Positions 22,696 through 33,819 of a DNA stretch of 64,000 nt are shown here, in pieces (within the stretch, counting starts at the first letter, position 1; the number at the start of each line of letters is the position of its first letter). This DNA is from Hydrogenophaga sp. NFH-34. Lineage in GTDB: Bacteria > Pseudomonadota > Gammaproteobacteria > Burkholderiales > Burkholderiaceae_C. Below the pieces are notes generated by a model. That model was not told the origin of the DNA and did not search any database. It saw nothing but the letters and a program-made list of their open reading frames with translations. Location of the stretch: NCBI RefSeq assembly GCF_021401345.1, contig NZ_JACBGE010000022.1, forward strand, positions 30,736-94,735. Reading direction: 5' to 3'. Both the position numbers and the translations under genes were made by a program.

Positions 22696-25600
22696 TCAGG
22701 CGGTTTCCAGCATGCCGGCGGCGGACTCCATGTCCACGGCAACGATGCGCGAGACGCCCTGCTCCTGCATGGTCACGCCGATCAGTTGTTCGGCCATTTC
22801 CATGGCGATCTTGTTGTGGCTGATGAACAGGAACTGCGTGCCTTTGCGGCTCATGCTGCTCACGAGGCGGGCATAACGCTCGGTGTTGGCGTCGTCCAGC
22901 GGCGCGTCCACCTCGTCCAGCAGGCAGAACGGCGCCGGGTTGAGCTGGAAGATGGCAAACACCAGCGCGATGGCGGTCAGCGCCTTCTCGCCACCCGAAA
23001 GCAGGTGGATGGTCTGGTTCTTCTTGCCCGGCGGTTGCGCCATGACCTGCACCCCGGCGTCGAGGATTTCTTCGCCCGTCATGACCAGCTTGGCGTTGCC
23101 GCCGCCAAACAGCTCGGGGAACATGCGGCCGAAGTGCTCGTTGACCGTGTTGAAGGTGTTGCCCAGCAGCTCGCGGGTTTCGCCGTCGATCTTCTTGATC
23201 GCGTCTTCCAGCGTGGTGATGGCCTCCAGCAGGTCGGCCGACTGCGCGTCGAGGAAGGTCTTGCGCTCGCGGGCCGCGGTCAGTTCGTCCAGCGCGGCCA
23301 GGTTGACCGCCCCGAGAGCCTGGATCTCGCGGTGCAGGCGGTCGATATCGCCCTGCATACCGGCGATCCGCACATTGCCTTCGGTGATGCTCTGCGCCAG
23401 CGCGGCCAGGTCGGCCTGCGCCTCGGCCAGTTGCTGGCTGTATTGCTCCACCCCCAGGCGCGCGGCCTGTTCCTTGAGCTGGAAGTCGGTGATGCGCTGG
23501 CGCAGCGGGTCCAGTTCGCGCTCCAGCTTGAGGCGGTGCTCGTCGCTGGCGCGCAGTTTGGCCGTGAGGTCGTCGTACTGGCTGCGCAGCGCCGCCAGGG
23601 CCTGCTCGCGCTCCAGCTTCATGTCCAGCGCGCTCTGCAGCCCGGCCTGGGCAGAGGCATCGGTCAGGCGCGTGAGTTCATCGGCCGCGCGCTGCTGCTC
23701 GTCGGCCAGGGCCTTTTCCTGGCCGTCGGCAGTGTCCAGCGAGCGCCGCAACTCGGCCTGGCGCGCCTGCAGGCTGCGCATGGCGAACGTGGCCTCCTGC
23801 CCCTGGCGCTCCAGCGCCCGCTGCTGCTCGCGGGCCATGTGGAGCTTGCGTTCGGCCTCGATCACGTGATCGTCGAGCTGGGCATGGCGCTCCTGGCTGT
23901 CGGCCAGCTGCATGTCCAGTTCTTCGAAGCGGGCTTCGGCCGTGACGCGGCGTTCCTGAAGTTCGTCGAGCTGACCGTCCACTTCGGCCAGGTCGGCGCC
24001 GATCTGCTCGCTGCGCGCGCGGGTCTGTTCGGCCTGCTGGGTCAGGCGCAGCAGCTCCACCTGCAGTTCGTGGGCGCGGCCGCGGGCCTCGCCCGAGTCG
24101 CGCCGGGCCGCCACCAGGCGCTGCGAGGCATCGCTGTAGGCAGCTTCGGCGCGCACCAGGGCCGTGCGCGACTGCTCGGCGATCAGCACCTGCGCCTTGA
24201 GCTGTTTGTCCAGGTTCTCGATTTCCTGCGCCCGCGCCAGCAGACCCGCCTGTTCGCTGTCGGGCGCGTAGAAGCTCACGCTGTGGGCCGAGACGGCGTG
24301 GCCACTGGGCACGTAGACGGTCTGCCCGGGCTGCAGTTGGGCACGCAGTGCCAGCGCCTCTTCGAGCGTGGGCGCGGTCAGGCAGCCGTGCAGCCAGTCG
24401 GCCAGCAGCGCCTGGAGCCCGGTATCGTGCAGGCGCAGCCAGTCGGCGAGCGGCTTGGCACCGCCCACCGCCACCGGCGCGGTGGCCGCCCCGGCGGGCA
24501 CCGGGCTGTAAAAAGCCAGCTTGGCCGGCGGTGCGCCCGTGCCCTGGTGGCCGAGAAAACCGCGCACCATGTCCAGCCGCGAGACTTCGAGCGCCGACAG
24601 CCGTTCTCGCAGCGCGGCTTCGAGCGCGTTTTCCCAGCCGGATTCGATGTGCAGGCGGCTCCACAGGCCCTGCAGGCTGTCCAGCCCGTGCTGGGCCAGC
24701 CAGGGCTGGAGCTTGCCGTCGGTGCGCACTTTCTCCTGCAGCGCCTTGAGCGCTTCGAGCCGGGCCGACAAGTCGGCCTGCCGGGCCGATTCGCTGTTGA
24801 CGGCCTGCTGCGCGGCGCGGCGCTGCTCGTCGAGCTGGGGCACACTGTCCTGCAGCTCGTGCAGCACGGCTTCGGCCAGCTCGGCGGCTTCGTTGGCGGC
24901 GTCGAACTGGCCCTGCATGTCCTGCAGGCGGGCCTCATCGGGCGCAGCCAGCGCGTTGCGGTCGGCCAGCAGGCGCTCGCGCCGCTGGTTGAGCTGGCGG
25001 CTCTGTTCTTCGATGGAGCGCTGCTCGGCCGCCAGCACCTGGATCTGCTGCTGCACCTGCGCCACGCTGGCGCGCTGCTCATTGGCGCGGTTCTGGGCCT
25101 GGCGCAACGCGTCTTCCAGCGCGGGCAGCGTGCCGGTCTGTTCTTCGCCCTGCGCCGCCAGGATGGTGGTCTTTTCTTCCGCGTCGATCAGGGCTTCGGC
25201 CAGTTGCTCCAGTTCCACGGCCGCGTCTTCGCGCCGTGTGGCCCAGCCGGTGATCTGCTCCTTGAGCTGCGCCAGCCGCTGTTCGACGCGCTGGCGGCCT
25301 TCGACCACGAAACGGATCTCGGCTTCAAGCTTGCCGACTTCGGCGCTGGCCTCGTACAGCTTGCCCTGGGCCTGGTTGACCTGGTCGCCGGCCTCGTAGT
25401 GCGCCTGCCGGATGGTTTCGAGTTCGGACTCGACACGCCGCAGGTCGGCCGTGCGCGATTCGAGGTCGTTGACGGCCTGGGCCGCATCGGTCTTGATGCG
25501 CGCCTGGTCGGCCTCGGCCTCGGCACGCTTGAGGAACCACAGCTGGTGCTGCTTGAGCGTGGCGGAGGCGGTCAGCTCGTTGTAGCGCGCGGCCACCTCG

Positions 25601-26235
25601 GCCTGTTTCTCCAGCTTGTCGAGGTTGGCGCCCAGTTCGCGCAGGATGTCTTCCACCCGCGTCAGGTTCTCGCGCGTGTCGGCCAGCCGGTTGCCGGTTT
25701 CGCGCCGGCGCTCCTTGTATTTGGAGACGCCGGCGGCTTCTTCGAGGAACAGGCGCAGTTCCTCGGGCTTGGATTCGATGATCCGGCTGATCGTGCCCTG
25801 ACCGATGATGGCGTAAGCGCGCGGGCCCAGACCGGTGCCCAGGAACACGTCCTGCACGTCGCGGCGGCGCACCGGCTGGTTGTTGATGTAGTAGCTGCTG
25901 GTGCCGTCGCGCGTGAGCACACGGCGCACGGCGATTTCGGTGAACTGGCCCCATTGGCCGCCGGCACGGTGGTCGCTGTTGTCGAACACCAGTTCGACGC
26001 TGGAGCGGCTGGCCGGTTTGCGGTTGTTCGTGCCGTTGAAGATCACGTCCTGCATGGACTCGCCACGCAGCTCCGACGCCTTGGACTCGCCCAGCACCCA
26101 GCGCACGGCGTCCATGATGTTGGACTTGCCGCAGCCGTTGGGGCCGACCACCCCGACCAGTTGCCCGGGCAACAGGAAGTTGGTGGGTTCGGCAAAGGAC
26201 TTGAAGCCCGAGAGCTTGATCGATGACAGTCGCAC
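22696..26235 (-). CDS. smc: Chromosome segregation ATPase SMC
   Basis: A 1179-residue protein starting with GTG at 26235. The N-terminal head has Walker A GPNGCGKSNI. A long coiled coil rich in Glu/Gln/Arg/Ala runs to a hinge near residues 510-650, and a second coiled coil returns to the C-terminal head with signature LLSGGEKALTAIALVFAI and Walker B CLLDEVDAPLDD. SMC dimers with ScpAB compact and separate chromosomes. zipA follows after 25 bp. Confidence 0.97.
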   Translation of the reverse strand: MRLSSIKLSGFKSFAEPTNFLLPGQLVGVVGPNGCGKSNIMDAVRWVLGESKASELRGESMQDVIFNGTNNRKPASRSSVELVFDNSDHRAGGQWGQFTEIAVRRVLTRDGTSSYYINNQPVRRRDVQDVFLGTGLGPRAYAIIGQGTISRIIESKPEELRLFLEEAAGVSKYKERRRETGNRLADTRENLTRVEDILRELGANLDKLEKQAEVAARYNELTASATLKQHQLWFLKRAEAEADQARIKTDAAQAVNDLESRTADLRRVESELETIRQAHYEAGDQVNQAQGKLYEASAEVGKLEAEIRFVVEGRQRVEQRLAQLKEQITGWATRREDAAVELEQLAEALIDAEEKTTILAAQGEEQTGTLPALEDALRQAQNRANEQRASVAQVQQQIQVLAAEQRSIEEQSRQLNQRRERLLADRNALAAPDEARLQDMQGQFDAANEAAELAEAVLHELQDSVPQLDEQRRAAQQAVNSESARQADLSARLEALKALQEKVRTDGKLQPWLAQHGLDSLQGLWSRLHIESGWENALEAALRERLSALEVSRLDMVRGFLGHQGTGAPPAKLAFYSPVPAGAATAPVAVGGAKPLADWLRLHDTGLQALLADWLHGCLTAPTLEEALALRAQLQPGQTVYVPSGHAVSAHSVSFYAPDSEQAGLLARAQEIENLDKQLKAQVLIAEQSRTALVRAEAAYSDASQRLVAARRDSGEARGRAHELQVELLRLTQQAEQTRARSEQIGADLAEVDGQLDELQERRVTAEARFEELDMQLADSQERHAQLDDHVIEAERKLHMAREQQRALERQGQEATFAMRSLQARQAELRRSLDTADGQEKALADEQQRAADELTRLTDASAQAGLQSALDMKLEREQALAALRSQYDDLTAKLRASDEHRLKLERELDPLRQRITDFQLKEQAARLGVEQYSQQLAEAQADLAALAQSITEGNVRIAGMQGDIDRLHREIQALGAVNLAALDELTAARERKTFLDAQSADLLEAITTLEDAIKKIDGETRELLGNTFNTVNEHFGRMFPELFGGGNAKLVMTGEEILDAGVQVMAQPPGKKNQTIHLLSGGEKALTAIALVFAIFQLNPAPFCLLDEVDAPLDDANTERYARLVSSMSRKGTQFLFISHNKIAMEMAEQLIGVTMQEQGVSRIVAVDMESAAGMLETA

Positions 26236-26294
26236 GAGGAACCCTGAATCGCCACGCCGGGCAGAACACCCTTGATTTCGTTGAATCTTTCGCC

Positions 26295-26324
26295 GCCGTG
26301 GCCGCCCGAACCGGCCGCCACGGC
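26295..26324 (-). terminator. Possible hairpin between the acyl-CoA synthetase gene and smc
   Basis: Arms GCCGTGGC (26295-26302) and GCCACGGC (26317-26324) form an 8-bp inverted repeat with a 14-nt interior. There is no T-run, so this may be a weak terminator or only a stem-loop. Confidence 0.35.
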
Positions 26325-26357
26325 GAGACTGGATGTTAACTGAGCGACCCGCCCGGC

Positions 26358-28181
26358 TCAGCGGCGGTACAGGCTTTCGAGCGCATCGCGGAAATGTGTC
26401 GCCAGGTTGTTGCGTTTGAGTTTCAGCGTCGGCGTGAGCAGGGTGTTTTCAGGCGTCCACGGCGCCAGCACCGGCCAGACGGCACGCGGCTGGGCGTAGT
26501 GCGGAAAGTCGCGCGTGGCGGCGCGCAGCCGTTGCAGCAGCGCCTCGCGCACCGCTGGCTGCGCCAGCGTCGTTTCGTCGGCCGTCCAGCCCGAGCGAGC
26601 GGCCAGCGCCCGCCAGGCATCCGGCTCCAGCACCACGAAGGCAGCGATGAACGGGCGCCCCTCGCCCGTCACCCAGGCCTGGGCGAACAGGCTGTCGGCC
26701 AGGATCGCCAGCTCCAGATCGGCCGGCGAAACCTTTTCCCCGGTGGAGGTGACGATGATTTCCTTGAGACGCCCCTGGATGCGCAGCCGCCCGTCCTCGA
26801 ACACGCCCTGGTCGCCGGTGGCGTACCAGCCATCGGCCGACAGCACCCTGGCCGTGTCTTCGGGCCGCTTCAAGTAGCCGCGCATCACGCTGGGGCCGCG
26901 AATCTGGATCTCGGCGTTCTCGCCGAGGCGGATTTCCATGCCCTGGAGCGGACGGCCCACGGTCTGTGGGTCGTTGTCGTGTTCGCCGTTGGCCGCCGCC
27001 ACCGGTGAGGTTTCGGTCAGGCCATAGCCCTGCACCACCTGCAGGCCCAGCCCCAGAAAACACCGCGCCATGGCCGCCGAAAGCGGCGCGCCCCCGCTGA
27101 TGGCCAGCCGGATGCGGCCCCCGAACTGCGCCAGCAGCGGACGGGCCACCAGGCGCTCCAGCAACGGCCAGACGAGCGCGTCGCGCCAGGCGCCGACGGC
27201 CGCGTCCTGCGCCGTCAACGGCAGCCCCTGGCGCCGGCGGAAGCGCCGCCAGCCCACCGACTGGGCGGTCTCGAACAGGAAACCGCGCAGCGCCGAGCCG
27301 GCCAGCGCCTGCTGGATGCGCCCGTAAACCCGTTCGTAGATGCGAGGCACCGAAATCAGCACCGTGGGCTGCTGGCTGCGCAGGTCTTCCGCCAGCAGCG
27401 CCACCGAGCGGGCATAGGCCACGCAGGCACCGGCCGCCATCGGCAGGTAATAGCCGGCGGTGCGCTCCAGCGTGTGCGAGAGCGGCAGAAACGACAGGAA
27501 ACGGTCTGACGGCCCGGCGGGCACGCGGTCGAGTGTGGCCTGCACATTGGCCACCACGTTGCGGTGCGTCAGCATCACGCCCTTGGGTTTGCCGGTGGTG
27601 CCCGAGGTGTAGACCACCGCAGCCAGGTCGTCGGCGGCCGGCGCGTGCACCGAAGTGGCCGGCGCCGCAGCGGCGCCGGCCTGCAGCCAGTCGGCCAGGG
27701 CCACCACCCGCGCGTCCGCAGCGGGCAGATCGCCCGGCTGGCCCTGGCGCAGCACCACGCGGCCCAGCGCCGGCATGTCGACGCCCGTGCCCTGGATCGC
27801 CTTCCACTGCGCCGGCTGGTTGACGATCAGGCAGGCCGCCTCGCAGTCCGCCAGGATATAGGCGATGCTGCCCGGGTTGTCCAGGTCGTGCAGCGGCACC
27901 GGCACACAGCCCAGCGCCAGCACGGCCTGGTCCATGCACACCGCGTCCAGCCCGTTGGGCAGCAGAATGGCGACGCGCGCGCCGGCCGGCAGGGCCTGGA
28001 CGGCCAGCGCCGCCTGCCACCGGGCGATGCGCTGGCCGGCCTCGGCCCAGGTGGTGGACACCCATTGGTCGGACCGGGGGTCGAACTCGCGGTAGGCCTC
28101 GCCATCGGGCGTTTCGGCCACGCGCCAGGCCAGCAATTGCGGCAGGGTCTGCACCTGCGGCAGGGAAGAAGATGGGTTCAT
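26358..28181 (-). CDS. AMP-dependent long-chain acyl-CoA synthetase (FadD15-like)
   Basis: A 607-residue ANL-superfamily enzyme starting at 28181 (MNPSSSLPQV). The AMP-binding P-loop is VVYTSGTTGKPKGVMLTHRN. Later motifs are VVQGYGLTETSPV, GWYATGDQGVFEDGRLRIQGR and the catalytic-Lys region near VSPADLE. It activates fatty acids to acyl-AMP and then acyl-CoA. The loose DLDNPGSIAYIL and LSHTLERTAGYY segments match the FadD15/long-chain group. A soluble or peripheral membrane location is expected. It lies upstream of smc, separated by 122 bp. Confidence 0.88.
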   Translation of the reverse strand: MNPSSSLPQVQTLPQLLAWRVAETPDGEAYREFDPRSDQWVSTTWAEAGQRIARWQAALAVQALPAGARVAILLPNGLDAVCMDQAVLALGCVPVPLHDLDNPGSIAYILADCEAACLIVNQPAQWKAIQGTGVDMPALGRVVLRQGQPGDLPAADARVVALADWLQAGAAAAPATSVHAPAADDLAAVVYTSGTTGKPKGVMLTHRNVVANVQATLDRVPAGPSDRFLSFLPLSHTLERTAGYYLPMAAGACVAYARSVALLAEDLRSQQPTVLISVPRIYERVYGRIQQALAGSALRGFLFETAQSVGWRRFRRRQGLPLTAQDAAVGAWRDALVWPLLERLVARPLLAQFGGRIRLAISGGAPLSAAMARCFLGLGLQVVQGYGLTETSPVAAANGEHDNDPQTVGRPLQGMEIRLGENAEIQIRGPSVMRGYLKRPEDTARVLSADGWYATGDQGVFEDGRLRIQGRLKEIIVTSTGEKVSPADLELAILADSLFAQAWVTGEGRPFIAAFVVLEPDAWRALAARSGWTADETTLAQPAVREALLQRLRAATRDFPHYAQPRAVWPVLAPWTPENTLLTPTLKLKRNNLATHFRDALESLYRR

Positions 28182-28390
28182 GACCAGCGGGGCCGGGGCG
28201 CGCGGGTTGAAAACCTGGGCGGGCCACCGACTGAAAACAAAGGACGCACAACGTGCCGGGGCCACAACGCCCCCCGGCGCGCGCTTCGATGCTTGTCTCC
28301 TGCGGCCGGCTCGGAGCCCGGCCAGCGTCTTGGCCGGCTATTGTGCCCGGACGGGTGCTGTCACCTCGCCGGGACGGGTTGGCCATCCCG

Positions 28391-28396
28391 GATAAT
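28391..28396 (+). promoter_or_regulatory. -10 box of the dapC operon (leaderless architecture)
   Basis: GATAAT ends 8 nt before the dapC ATG (28405), the same spacing seen at map and at the YeeE gene. There is no room for a Shine-Dalgarno site. The rest of the 223-bp divergent spacer (28182-28404) shows nothing else I can name. Confidence 0.55.
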
Positions 28397-28404
28397 CGGC
28401 CGCC

Positions 28405-29628
28405 ATGAATCCCCTGCTCTCCCGCCTGCAGCCCTACCCTTTTGAACGGCTACGCCGGCTGTTCGCCGACGTCACGCCCAGCCCGGCGCACCGCGCCATC
28501 AGCCTGGGCATCGGCGAACCCAAACACGCCACCCCGCAGATGCTCAAGGACGCGCTCGCCGCATCGCTGGACACCGGGCTGACCGGCTACCCGGCCACGG
28601 CGGGCGAGCCGGGCCTGCGTGAAGCCTGCGCCGGCTGGCTGCAGCGCCGGTACGGCGTGAGCGTCCATCCGGGCACCCAGGTCCTGCCTGTGAACGGTTC
28701 GCGCGAGGCGCTGTTCGCGTTCGCGCAGACGGTGCTCGACCCGTCCAAGCCCGGCGCCACCCTGGCCTTTCCGAACCCCTTCTATCAAATCTACGAAGGG
28801 GCGGCGTTGCTCGGCGGCGCCGAGCCCTACTACGTGCCCAGCGTGCCGGCGCGCAATTTTGCGGCGGACTGGGCCAGCGTGCCGGAAGCGGTCTGGCAGC
28901 GCACGCAGATGATCTATGTGTGCTCACCGGGCAACCCCACCGGCGCCGTGATGCCCTTGTCCGAGTGGGAAACGCTGTTTGCGCTGAGCGACCGGTACGG
29001 CTTCGTCATCGCCTCCGACGAGTGCTACAGCGAGATCTACTTCCGCGATGAGCCGCCGCTGGGCGGCCTGGAAGCTGCGGTTCGCCTCGGACGCCACGAT
29101 TTCCGCAACCTGGTGATGTTCACCAGCCTGTCCAAACGCAGCAATGTGCCGGGCCTGCGCAGCGGCTTCGTGGCCGGCGACGCGGCGCTGATCAAGGCCT
29201 TCCTGCTCTACCGCACCTACCACGGCGGCGCCATGAGCCCGGCCGTGCAGGCCGCCAGCGTCGCCGCCTGGGGCGACGAGGCGCACGTGATCGACAACCG
29301 GCGACAGTACCGCGAGAAGTTCGCCGCCGTCACCCCGCTGCTCGCCGAGGTGCTCGACGTGGCGCTGCCCGACGCGGCCTTCTACCTGTGGGCCGGCGTG
29401 CCGGCCGGTTTCGCGGGCCGCCTTCCGGGGCTCAGCGCCGACGAGGTCTTCGCCCGCGAGCTGCTGGCTCAATACAATGTGACGGTTCTGCCCGGCAGCT
29501 ATCTGGCGCGCGAAGCCGGCGGCACCAACCCGGGCGCGGGCCGGGTGCGCATGGCCCTGGTGGCCGAGCCGGCCGAATGCTTGGAAGCGGCGCACCGCAT
29601 CGTCGACTTCTGCCGCGCCCACGCCTGA
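28405..29628 (+). CDS. dapC: Succinyldiaminopimelate aminotransferase
   Basis: A 407-residue class I/II PLP aminotransferase. The PLP-Lys lies in [29 protein letters not shown] and [14 protein letters not shown] are fold landmarks. It transaminates N-succinyl-2-amino-6-ketopimelate in lysine/diaminopimelate synthesis. Placement directly before dapD and dapE fixes the substrate better than sequence alone. It is the first gene of the operon. Confidence 0.93.
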   Translation: MNPLLSRLQPYPFERLRRLFADVTPSPAHRAISLGIGEPKHATPQMLKDALAASLDTGLTGYPATAGEPGLREACAGWLQRRYGVSVHPGTQVLPVNGSREALFAFAQTVLDPSKPGATLAFPNPFYQIYEGAALLGGAEPYYVPSVPARNFAADWASVPEAVWQRTQMIYVCSPGNPTGAVMPLSEWETLFALSDRYGFVIASDECYSEIYFRDEPPLGGLEAAVRLGRHDFRNLVMFTSLSKRSNVPGLRSGFVAGDAALIKAFLLYRTYHGGAMSPAVQAASVAAWGDEAHVIDNRRQYREKFAAVTPLLAEVLDVALPDAAFYLWAGVPAGFAGRLPGLSADEVFARELLAQYNVTVLPGSYLAREAGGTNPGAGRVRMALVAEPAECLEAAHRIVDFCRAHA

Positions 29629-29689
29629 GGCGCCACCGCTCCCCTTTTTCTTTGACCCCCTGACTTTCCGACTCTTCGAGCCAAGCGAC

Positions 29690-30523
29690 ATGACGCAACA
29701 ACTGCAAACCCTGATCGACAACGCCTGGGACAACCGTGCCGAACTCAACCCCGCCTCCGCCCCCAAGGAGGTGCTGGACGCGGTCGAACACGTGATCGCC
29801 GAACTCGATACCGGCCGCCTGCGCGTGGCCACCCGCGAAGGCGTCGGCCAGTGGACGGTGCACCAGTGGATCAAGAAGGCGGTGCTGCTGTCGTTCCGGC
29901 TGAAGGACAACGCCGTCGTCAAGGCCGGTGGCCTGTCCTTCTTCGACAAGGTCGACACCAAATTCTCCGACCTGTCCGAAGCCGAGCTCAAGACCGCCGG
30001 CGTGCGCGTGGTGCCGCCCGCCGTGGCGCGCCGCGGCAGCTTCGTCGCCAAGGGCGCGATCCTGATGCCCAGCTACGTGAACATCGGCGCCTACGTGGAC
30101 GAGGGCACCATGGTCGACACCTGGGCCACCGTGGGTTCCTGCGCGCAGGTCGGCAAGAACGTGCACCTCTCGGGCGGCGTGGGCCTGGGCGGCGTGCTCG
30201 AACCCCTGCAGGCCAACCCGACCATCATCGAAGACAACTGCTTCATCGGCGCCCGCTCCGAAGTGGTCGAAGGCGTGATCGTCGAAGAATACTCCGTGCT
30301 GGGCATGGGCGTGTACATCGGCCAGAGCACCCCCATCTTCAACCGCGACACCGGCGAGATCAGCTACGGTCGCGTGCCCTCGGGCTCGGTGGTCATCAGC
30401 GGCAACCTGCCCAAGAAGACCAAGTCGGGCCAGGACTACAGCACCTACGCCGCCATCATCGTGAAGACGGTGGACGCGCAGACCCGTTCCAAGACGAGCC
30501 TGAACGACCTGCTGCGCGACTGA
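29690..30523 (+). CDS. dapD: Tetrahydrodipicolinate N-succinyltransferase
   Basis: A 277-residue trimeric left-handed beta-helix acyltransferase. Hexapeptide-like repeats are visible from [19 protein letters not shown] through [25 protein letters not shown]. It transfers succinyl from succinyl-CoA to tetrahydrodipicolinate. Length matches E. coli DapD (274). It follows dapC by 61 bp. Confidence 0.97.
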   Translation: MTQQLQTLIDNAWDNRAELNPASAPKEVLDAVEHVIAELDTGRLRVATREGVGQWTVHQWIKKAVLLSFRLKDNAVVKAGGLSFFDKVDTKFSDLSEAELKTAGVRVVPPAVARRGSFVAKGAILMPSYVNIGAYVDEGTMVDTWATVGSCAQVGKNVHLSGGVGLGGVLEPLQANPTIIEDNCFIGARSEVVEGVIVEEYSVLGMGVYIGQSTPIFNRDTGEISYGRVPSGSVVISGNLPKKTKSGQDYSTYAAIIVKTVDAQTRSKTSLNDLLRD

Positions 30524-30587
30524 GCGCCGCACGCCCCTGGATCGGTTTGAACGGCCCCCTTGAATCCCTCTGACGGAAGGAACCGGT

Positions 30588-32920
<2,333 letters not shown>

Positions 32921-32937
32921 CACCCGGCCCCACCCAC

Positions 32938-33819
32938 ATGACCCTGCAGGACCTGCTGGCGGGCGCCACCGCCCGCCTCGACGCCGCCGCCCTGGCCTAT
33001 GGCCACGGCACCACCAACGCCCACGATGAAGCCGCCTGGCTCGTGCTGTGGCAGCTCGGCCTGCCGCTGGACAGCGACCTCGGCACCCTGGCCACCCGCC
33101 CCGTGACCGAAGCCGAGGCGCAGGCGGCCAATGCCTTGATTCAACGCCGCATCGCCACCCGCCAGCCCGCGGCCTACCTCACCCGCGAAGCCTGGCTGCA
33201 GGGCGTGCCGTTCTACGTGGACGAGCGCAGCATCGTGCCGCGCAGCTTCATCGCCGAACTGATCGCCGACGGCGGCTTCGACGCCTGGCTCTCCGAAGAC
33301 ACGCGGCAGGTGCTCGACCTGTGCACCGGCAACGGCAGCCTGGCCGTGCTGGCCGCCATGGCCTGGCCCGACATCCAGGTCACCGGCGCCGACCTTTCCG
33401 CCGACGCACTGGCCGTGGCCCGCATCAATGTGGACAAACACGGTCTGCAGGAACGCATCACCCTGGTCGAGTCCGACGGCCTGGCCGCCTGCCCCGGTCC
33501 GTGGGACCTGATCCTCTGCAACCCGCCCTACGTCAATGCCGGCAGCATGGCCGCGCTGCCCCCCGAGTACCGGGCGGAGCCCGAACTGGCCCTGGCCGGC
33601 GGCGCCGATGGCATGGACTTCGTCCGCCGCCTGCTGCGCGACGCGCCGGCCCGCATGACGGAGAACGCCGTGCTGGTGCTGGAAATCGGCAACGAGCGCG
33701 AACACTTCGAAGCCGCCTTCCCGCACCTGCTGCCCGACTGGCTGGAGACCAGCGCCGGCAGCGACCAGGTGCTGCTGCTCACCCGCGACATGCTGGCGCT
33801 GCCGGAGGACGCGGCATGA
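32938..33819 (+). CDS. prmB: 50S ribosomal protein L3 glutamine N5-methyltransferase
   Basis: A 293-residue SAM-dependent methyltransferase. The SAM motif is VLDLCTGNGSLAV and the glutamine-specific motif is CNPPYVN. The N-terminal helical domain (DEAAWLVLWQLGLPLD) matches the PrmB/PrmC family. PrmB is preferred over PrmC from overall sequence (YVDERSIVPRSFIAELI). It lies 17 bp after dapE, and its stop overlaps the next gene by 4 bp. Confidence 0.92.
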   Translation: MTLQDLLAGATARLDAAALAYGHGTTNAHDEAAWLVLWQLGLPLDSDLGTLATRPVTEAEAQAANALIQRRIATRQPAAYLTREAWLQGVPFYVDERSIVPRSFIAELIADGGFDAWLSEDTRQVLDLCTGNGSLAVLAAMAWPDIQVTGADLSADALAVARINVDKHGLQERITLVESDGLAACPGPWDLILCNPPYVNAGSMAALPPEYRAEPELALAGGADGMDFVRRLLRDAPARMTENAVLVLEIGNEREHFEAAFPHLLPDWLETSAGSDQVLLLTRDMLALPEDAA

